Both the position numbers and the translations under genes were made by a program. DNA of 22,119 nt from Clostridia bacterium (GTDB lineage: Bacteria; Bacillota; Clostridia; Christensenellales; Borkfalkiaceae). Position 1 is the stretch's first letter. The number at the start of each line of letters is the position of its first letter. The notes beneath the pieces were generated by a model that did not search any database, was not told the origin of the DNA, and worked only from the letters and a program-made list of their open reading frames with translations. This document shows, piece after piece, positions 14,830 to 19,897 of this stretch. Location of the stretch: assembly GCA_017503885.1 (NCBI GenBank), contig JAFVSF010000253.1:1-22119 (forward strand), given 5' to 3'.

Positions 14830-16350
14830 TTATTTTCTTTTTCTAATAAAAACAACTATTCCAGCGAGTGTTATAAGAGAAACAAAAGGAAGAGCAGAGA
14901 TTGAGCCTGTACAACTAAATGAAGTTGTAGCTTCGCCACTTTCAAGGCTTTCACTTGAACTAATCTCTTCGCTGTCGATTGAATTGCTTTCAACTGAAGA
15001 GGTTGCTTCTTTAGATTCACTTTCTATTTCGCTTTCAGTTTCAGACTCTATTTCAGAATGACTTTCGCTCTCAATTTCACTTTCTAATTCGCTTGCAGTT
15101 TCAGACTCTGTTTGACTTTCAGTTTCTGATTCTATTTCAGACTGACTTTCGCTCTCAACTTCACTTTCAATTTCACTCTCAGTTTCGCTTTCAGACTCGC
15201 TCTCTTCTTCTTTACAAAGTTCGTCTTCATCGATTACGTTGTCGGAAGAATCGCCGTTTTCAGTTACGGTAAATGTGATTGTTTTCGTAGTGGTATTGCC
15301 ACTTAAATCGCTTGCACTAATTGTGAGAGTGTGTACGCCTTCAGTAAGTCTACCTTTTTTATCTAAAGCACCTTCAGACCAAGTATAGGTTGGAGTTACG
15401 TCATCTCTATCGTCGGTTGCCTTAACGCTTATAAGTGGAGTTGTTCCAATTTTAACGTAGATATTTTCGGTTGGTACAGAGAAAGTAGGGGCAGTAGTGT
15501 CTGGAGTCGTTACAGTAATTGTTATAGTTCGTTCTGCTACGTTGCCAAAATAGTCTGTTGATCTTAAGGTTAAAGTGTGTTCGCCTAACATTGGGTTGCC
15601 TTGCTCATCTATTTTAGAAGGGTCTGCCCAAATCATTTCAACGTCTACATCGCCTTGCACTGCGTCGGTTGCAGAAACGTTAAGGTTTAATGGTTGGCCT
15701 TCAGTAATTATTAAGTGGTCTTTACCATTATAGTTAATTACAGGAGCGTCGTTGTCTTCAATGTAATTTATCTTTATACTATCAATATAGAAATCGCTCA
15801 CATTTTTATGTCTTAACCCAAATTCAAATTTGGCAAGTATGCCGTCTTCACATAAAGGAGATAAGTCGCCAGTAAAAACAACGTCGTGCCACTCGGCAAT
15901 ATGATTTTTAATATCATAATATCTAAATGTCCATTCGTTAGGTTTGTAAGGTTTAGGGATTCTTACTTCAGGGTATCCGTCGCTTGTGTTAGAGTCGCTA
16001 CTAACGTAAACTCTAAAAGTGATAGATTCAACTGTAAAAGAAGGGATATTTAAATGCGAAAAGTCAAGTAAAGCACCTTGGTCTGTAGAACCGTGTAAAC
16101 CAACAACTTTTAAAACGTCACCGGAAAATCCTGCTGGAATACCGGCACTAACAGCCTCTTCCTCAGTATATGTTATAATCTCGCTAGAGCCAAAGTATCT
16201 TAAATTTGTAATTAGGTCTTGTGCGCCTGCACTGTACGTGCAATCGAAATCGTTGGACTCTGCTGTAACTGTAGTTGTCTTGGGGCTAAAAGCAAAAATA
16301 CTAAAAGCAAGAGTGGTTGCTGTTATAAAAGATAAAATTTTACGTAACAT
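14830..16350 (-). CDS. Anchored cell-surface protein: signal peptide, carbohydrate-binding-like domain, two Ig-like domains, Ser/Glu stalk, C-terminal membrane anchor
   Basis: I do not recognise a named family for the whole 506-aa protein. The signal peptide is about 1-30 (LRK, hydrophobic core, cleavage likely at TVTA-ES). Residues 35-198 form a beta-rich region ending in DFYIDSIKINYIED, resembling galactose-binding-like jelly rolls. Two Ig-like repeats follow (about 201-283 and 286-364), each with an ATD...DV segment and a GxHTLT(L/I) strand before SxDxxGN. Cys379 opens a nearly pure Ser/Glu/Thr/Ile stalk (380-474). The C-terminus is Cys480-Thr-Gly-Ser, a hydrophobic helix (about 483-502) and RKRK. 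There is no LPxTG. The SD GAGGAGG lies inside the 3' end of the upstream phosphatase gene and the two are 1 bp apart. Probable role: glycan or partner binding at the envelope (inferred). Confidence 0.8.
   Translation of the reverse strand: MLRKILSFITATTLAFSIFAFSPKTTTVTAESNDFDCTYSAGAQDLITNLRYFGSSEIITYTEEEAVSAGIPAGFSGDVLKVVGLHGSTDQGALLDFSHLNIPSFTVESITFRVYVSSDSNTSDGYPEVRIPKPYKPNEWTFRYYDIKNHIAEWHDVVFTGDLSPLCEDGILAKFEFGLRHKNVSDFYIDSIKINYIEDNDAPVINYNGKDHLIITEGQPLNLNVSATDAVQGDVDVEMIWADPSKIDEQGNPMLGEHTLTLRSTDYFGNVAERTITITVTTPDTTAPTFSVPTENIYVKIGTTPLISVKATDDRDDVTPTYTWSEGALDKKGRLTEGVHTLTISASDLSGNTTTKTITFTVTENGDSSDNVIDEDELCKEEESESESETESEIESEVESESQSEIESETESQTESETASELESEIESESHSEIESETESEIESESKEATSSVESNSIDSEEISSSESLESGEATTSFSCTGSISALPFVSLITLAGIVVFIRKRK
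14926..15214 (-). repeat. Imperfect repeats encoding the Ser/Glu stalk, with an 84-bp duplication
   Basis: Low-complexity coding DNA. The segments starting at 15047 and 15131 (plus-strand numbering) share about 50 nearly identical bases, offset by 84 bp or 28 codons, giving two copies of ESES(Q/H)SEIESETES in the protein. The rest is looser SE, TESE and IESE repetition. The offset keeps the frame. Confidence 0.75.
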
Positions 16351-16351
16351 A

Positions 16352-17575
16352 TTATTCTACCTCCTCAAGCATATTTGCTTTGATAGCATCAATTTCCTCT
16401 TGGGTGATACCTAAGTCAAGCAGATATTTTTCAGCATTGCCTGCTAAATCTTTGTAGCTATAACGCTTTATGTAATTATAAAGACCTTTAAATGCTGTGC
16501 CTACCATATACTTAGCAGTTTGTCCGTCTTTTGTTCCAGTAGCAGACATCATAGAAATTTCGTAATCACGATAAAGGTCCGTTTCGCTAACACCTAAAAG
16601 AGCGTTAATAAGGAAACAAAGAGTACCTGTTCTATCTCTACCTAAAGAGCAGTGAACGTAAATAGGGAAATTGTCTGGGTTTGCAAACGCTTTAATTTCT
16701 GTAATAAGAGCATCTTTATATGCTTGTCTTTCGTCTGATAAAGTGCCTTTGCCAAAATCAATACCTACTGTGCCTAAATAGTAAGGACCTTTAGTTTCAA
16801 TATAATTAACGTTTACGCCAAGTGGGGAACGGTTAGATGTTGCACTGCCGTCGCCTCTTACGTCGAGGTCAGTTTTAATGCCGAGTTTGTTAAGCATTAC
16901 GTCTTTACCTTTTGCTGTGATAGTCTCAAGAGCACCACCTCTATAAACGATACCTTGCTTTACTCTCATAGTGCCGTTGCCACAAAGGTATCCACCCCAG
17001 TCTCTCGTGTTAGAAACGTTGTCGTCAACGTATATGGTACGTGGAAGATAAGAAGTTGAAAATTCAAAAACTCTTGATTTTACTATACGGTCTTCAAACT
17101 TTGCTTGAATTTGATAGTAGTAGTCATAACCCATAAACAAATATTCAAAAGTTATGCTATTATCAAAAGTTACGTAACTTTCCGAGTTGGACATATCTGC
17201 GTTTGTAGATAAATCAAAAACGAAGTATAAAGGAGTTTCGGCACTTTCCCATGATATTGTAATTGGGGTTGGTGCAAAAATATCGGTATTATCTTTCTTA
17301 TAATCATCTGTTATGTAAAGCTCATAATTTGCACATACTGTGTAAATATCGCCTGATAAAAGAGGAATTTCCACCTTTTCAGATGGACTAGCAGTGATGG
17401 TTGGCATGTATTGAACGTCGCCATTTGTCTGTGAAATTGTCACTTTAGAAAACAGTTCGTTGGTTTTAGTTTGTTCTGTGACAGTGCCGTAGGTTTTACG
17501 ACATCCCATTGGGAAAATTGTACAGCACGATAAAAGTACTACTACAATCGAAGAAATAAGTTTTGATTTGAGCAT
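16352..17575 (-). CDS. Exported tyrosine/dual-specificity-type phosphatase (Y_phosphatase3-like) with N-terminal FN3-like domain
   Basis: 407 aa. The N-terminus is a signal sequence with several cysteines: LLSC at 14-17 is the best lipobox, and MGC at 23-25 is an alternative, so a lipoprotein is likely but the modified Cys is unsure. Residues about 35-175 look like a fibronectin-III/Ig beta-sandwich (ITISWE...YYYQIQAKF). The phosphatase domain begins at NTRDWGGY (189-196) and carries the P-loop HCSLGRDRTG with Cys309 and Arg315; Asp238 or Asp242 may be the general acid. Relatives include Listeria LipA and mycobacterial PtpB, exported or lipid-linked phosphatases active on phosphotyrosine and phosphoinositides; those have Lys where this protein has Arg313. 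AGGAGG precedes the ATG by 7 nt. First gene of the operon. The natural substrate is unknown. Confidence 0.85.
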   Translation of the reverse strand: MLKSKLISSIVVVLLSCCTIFPMGCRKTYGTVTEQTKTNELFSKVTISQTNGDVQYMPTITASPSEKVEIPLLSGDIYTVCANYELYITDDYKKDNTDIFAPTPITISWESAETPLYFVFDLSTNADMSNSESYVTFDNSITFEYLFMGYDYYYQIQAKFEDRIVKSRVFEFSTSYLPRTIYVDDNVSNTRDWGGYLCGNGTMRVKQGIVYRGGALETITAKGKDVMLNKLGIKTDLDVRGDGSATSNRSPLGVNVNYIETKGPYYLGTVGIDFGKGTLSDERQAYKDALITEIKAFANPDNFPIYVHCSLGRDRTGTLCFLINALLGVSETDLYRDYEISMMSATGTKDGQTAKYMVGTAFKGLYNYIKRYSYKDLAGNAEKYLLDLGITQEEIDAIKANMLEEVE

Positions 17576-17598
17576 TATTATACCTCCTTAACGTTATC

Positions 17599-17627
17599 AT
17601 TATAACACAGTCGCTTATAATAGTCAA
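17599..17627 (-). promoter_or_regulatory. Promoter for the phosphatase-surface protein-rhaM operon
   Basis: Minus-strand TTGACT (17627-17622), 17-bp spacer, TGt-TATAAT (17604-17599), a near-consensus extended -10 promoter. Its start near 17592 leaves a short leader with AGGAGG. It is the strongest-looking promoter in the window. Confidence 0.8.
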
Positions 17628-17800
17628 TAGCAAATATTAACATAGTTATCAATTAAATTGTCATAAAAATTTAAAACACTTTTCATTACTAAATTTTGTG
17701 ATAATCGACCTATAGATAAGTTTTTGTAGTAGTTTTATGGTAAAATGGCAAGAGGTAAATTCGGAAGAGGGGCAAAAGTACAAATTCACAGAGTTTTCTT

Positions 17801-17820
17801 TTTATTTACTTGTAAATAAA
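17801..17820. promoter_or_regulatory. Operator-like dyad overlapping the uvrBA -35
   Basis: TTTATTTAC-TT-GTAAATAAA: perfect 9-bp arms with a 2-bp centre. The right arm covers the -35 TTGTAA (17810-17815). A repressor bound here would block RNA polymerase. The binding protein is unknown. Confidence 0.4.
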
Positions 17821-17838
17821 TGAATTTTGTGATAAAAT
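17810..17838 (+). promoter_or_regulatory. Promoter for uvrBA
   Basis: TTGTAA (17810-17815), 17-bp spacer, TGa-TAAAAT (17833-17838), an extended -10. Predicted start near 17845, giving a leader of about 78 nt to the ATG at 17923. Confidence 0.65.
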
Positions 17839-17850
17839 GTATTTGTGGAG

Positions 17851-17872
17851 AAATTTTTAAAATTAAAAATTT
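17851..17872. repeat. 22-bp AT-only palindrome in the uvrB leader
   Basis: AAATTTTTAA (17851-17860), AA, TTAAAAATTT (17863-17872). It lies just after the predicted start point and after GTGGAG (17845-17850). It could be a second operator or a weak A-U hairpin in the leader RNA; composition alone may also produce it. Confidence 0.35.
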
Positions 17873-17922
17873 ATTCGTTTTGTGCGTAAATGATTACAAA
17901 CACACAAAAATTGGTTTTGTAT

Positions 17923-19887
17923 ATGGAAAAGAAAAAGTTTATTTTACATTCTGAATATTCTCCAACGGGCGACCAACCCGAGGCTATAAAAAGTTTGAGC
18001 GAGGGGATAGAAGACGGGCTTAAAAGTCAAGTGCTTGTAGGTGTAACGGGTAGTGGTAAAACGTTTACTATGGCAAACGTTATTGCCAACGTTCAACGCC
18101 CAACGTTGGTCATCGCTCACAATAAAACGCTTGCTGCACAACTTTGCAACGAGCTTAGAGAATTTTTTCCTGAAAATAGGGTGGAATATTTCGTTTCTTA
18201 TTACGATTATTATCAGCCAGAGTCGTATATTCCGTCTACAGATACCTACATTGAAAAGGACTTGTCTATAAACGACGAGATAGATAAATTGCGTCACAGT
18301 GCAACCTGTTCTCTAGCTGAAAGAAACGACGTTATAGTAGTTGCGTCTGTATCTTGCATTTACGGTTTAGGTGCACCGGAGGAATATTTTGCTCTTGCAA
18401 TATCAATACGAGAGGGAATGACTTTAGATCGTGATGAACTTATGAGAACTCTAGTTACTCGCCAATACGAGAGAAAAGACATGGATTTTTCTCGTGCATC
18501 TTTTAGAGTAAGAGGCGACGTGGTGGAAATTTTCCCTGCATCTAACGATGAAATTTATATAAGGGTAGAATTCTTTGGCGATGAAGTAGATAGGATTTGC
18601 GAGTGCGATTTCGTAACGGGTAAAGTTATCAATAGGTTAAGTCACGTTGCAATTTTTCCTGCAAGTCACTACGCTGTAGGCGATGAGAAAATGGAAGAGT
18701 CGTTAAAGCGTATTGAAGACGATATGCGTAAAGAAGTGGAAACGCACAAAAATCAAGATAAACTTTTAGAGGCTCAAAGACTTCTTCAGCGTACTAGTTA
18801 TGACCTCGAAATGATGAGGGAGATAGGTTATTGTAGTGGAATAGAAAACTATAGTAGATATTTTGATGGTAGAAAACCAGGAGAACCTCCGTTTACACTT
18901 TTGGATTACTTTCCAAAAGATTTTATCGTATTCATAGATGAAAGCCATATGACAGTTCCTCAAATAAGAGCAATGTATAATGGCGATAGGTCCAGAAAAA
19001 ACAATTTAGTGGATTATGGTTTTCGCTTAAACTCTGCATACGATAATAGACCGTTGACCTTTAACGAGTTTAACTCCCGTATTGGACAAACCATATTTAT
19101 TTCAGCGACGCCAGCCGAATACGAGTTGTCGCTTTCTGACAATAATGCAGAACAGGTTATACGCCCTACTGGACTTTTAGATCCATTGGTTGAAGTAAGA
19201 CCAACTAAAGGGCAAATTGATGATTTGCAGTCGGAAATAAACGACGTTGTAAAAAGTGGTGGTAGAGTGCTTATCACAACTTTAACTAAGAAAATGGCTG
19301 AAAGTCTCACAGACTACTTAAAAGAACAGTCGATAAAGGTAAGATATATGCATAGCGATATCGACACGTTAGAGAGAATTGATATAATTCAAGAGTTAAG
19401 GCGAGGAGATATTGACGTTTTAGTTGGAATAAATCTTTTAAGAGAGGGATTAGATTTGCCCGAAGTTAAGTTAGTTGCTATTTTAGACGCTGACAAAGAG
19501 GGATTTTTACGTAGTGATACGGCTCTTATTCAAACGATAGGTAGAACAGCCCGTAATGCAGAGGGTAGAGTAATTATGTATGCAGATACAATTACTGGCA
19601 GTATGAAAAGGGCAATGGACGAAACTGCACGAAGAAGAAAGATTCAGTCTGCTTATAACGAGGCTCACGGCATAGTTCCAAAAACAATTATCAAAAAGAT
19701 AGTAAACACTCTTGAAATTACTAAAAAAGAAGATTCTACAAGGGATATTAAGATGACTGATATCCCAGAAGAGATAGAAAAATTAAAGGCTTTGATGAAA
19801 ATCGCATCTCAAAATCTCGATTTTGAAAAGTGTATAGAAATTAGAGATACGATTGCAAAATTAAAGAAGAAAATGCGCACAAAATAG
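17923..19887 (+). CDS. uvrB: Excinuclease ABC subunit UvrB
   Basis: The damage-verifying helicase-like subunit of nucleotide excision repair; it is loaded by UvrA and then recruits UvrC. The 654 aa contain Walker A GVTGSGKT (40-47), the damage-probing beta-hairpin with YYDYYQPESYIPSTDTYI (93-110), the Walker B box DESH (339-342), GINLLREGLDLPEV, motif VI QTIGRTARN and a C-terminal UVR domain (about 618-653) that binds UvrC. The ATG at 17923 puts 15 residues before TGDQP, as in E. coli UvrB; an in-frame ATG at 17890 would add 11 residues. Neither start has a good SD, unlike almost every other gene here. uvrA follows after 10 bp. Identification is certain, the start less so. Confidence 0.95.
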   Translation: MEKKKFILHSEYSPTGDQPEAIKSLSEGIEDGLKSQVLVGVTGSGKTFTMANVIANVQRPTLVIAHNKTLAAQLCNELREFFPENRVEYFVSYYDYYQPESYIPSTDTYIEKDLSINDEIDKLRHSATCSLAERNDVIVVASVSCIYGLGAPEEYFALAISIREGMTLDRDELMRTLVTRQYERKDMDFSRASFRVRGDVVEIFPASNDEIYIRVEFFGDEVDRICECDFVTGKVINRLSHVAIFPASHYAVGDEKMEESLKRIEDDMRKEVETHKNQDKLLEAQRLLQRTSYDLEMMREIGYCSGIENYSRYFDGRKPGEPPFTLLDYFPKDFIVFIDESHMTVPQIRAMYNGDRSRKNNLVDYGFRLNSAYDNRPLTFNEFNSRIGQTIFISATPAEYELSLSDNNAEQVIRPTGLLDPLVEVRPTKGQIDDLQSEINDVVKSGGRVLITTLTKKMAESLTDYLKEQSIKVRYMHSDIDTLERIDIIQELRRGDIDVLVGINLLREGLDLPEVKLVAILDADKEGFLRSDTALIQTIGRTARNAEGRVIMYADTITGSMKRAMDETARRRKIQSAYNEAHGIVPKTIIKKIVNTLEITKKEDSTRDIKMTDIPEEIEKLKALMKIASQNLDFEKCIEIRDTIAKLKKKMRTK

Positions 19888-19897
19888 AGAGGAATAA

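Larger units (their letters stand above)
17628..17922. other. Divergent intergenic region between the phosphatase operon and uvrB
   Basis: About 295 bp, very AT-rich, without a supported gene. It holds the uvrB promoter (17810-17838), two perfect dyads (17801-17820 and 17851-17872) and the 13-bp direct repeat AATTTTGTGATAA (17692-17704 and 17823-17835). An isolated extended -10 (TGG-TAAAAT, 17738-17746) has no good -35. I see no GAAC-N4-GTTC LexA/DinR box. Confidence 0.6.

Noticed and set aside
14830..14930. Sortase LPxTG anchor in the surface protein
   Set aside because: No LPxTG or close variant; SALPF lies at the edge of the hydrophobic helix and lacks the following Thr-Gly.
14750..15061. 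Open frame antisense to rhaM and the surface-protein stalk
   Set aside because: Shadow of the SE repeats on the other strand; no ribosome-binding site and low-complexity product.
14926..15214. CRISPR-like or satellite array
   Set aside because: The repetition is coding, in frame and without unique spacers; it encodes the Ser/Glu stalk.
17737..17823. 28-codon open frame upstream of uvrB
   Set aside because: No SD, overlaps a promoter-like sequence and the -35 dyad, and has no recognisable similarity.
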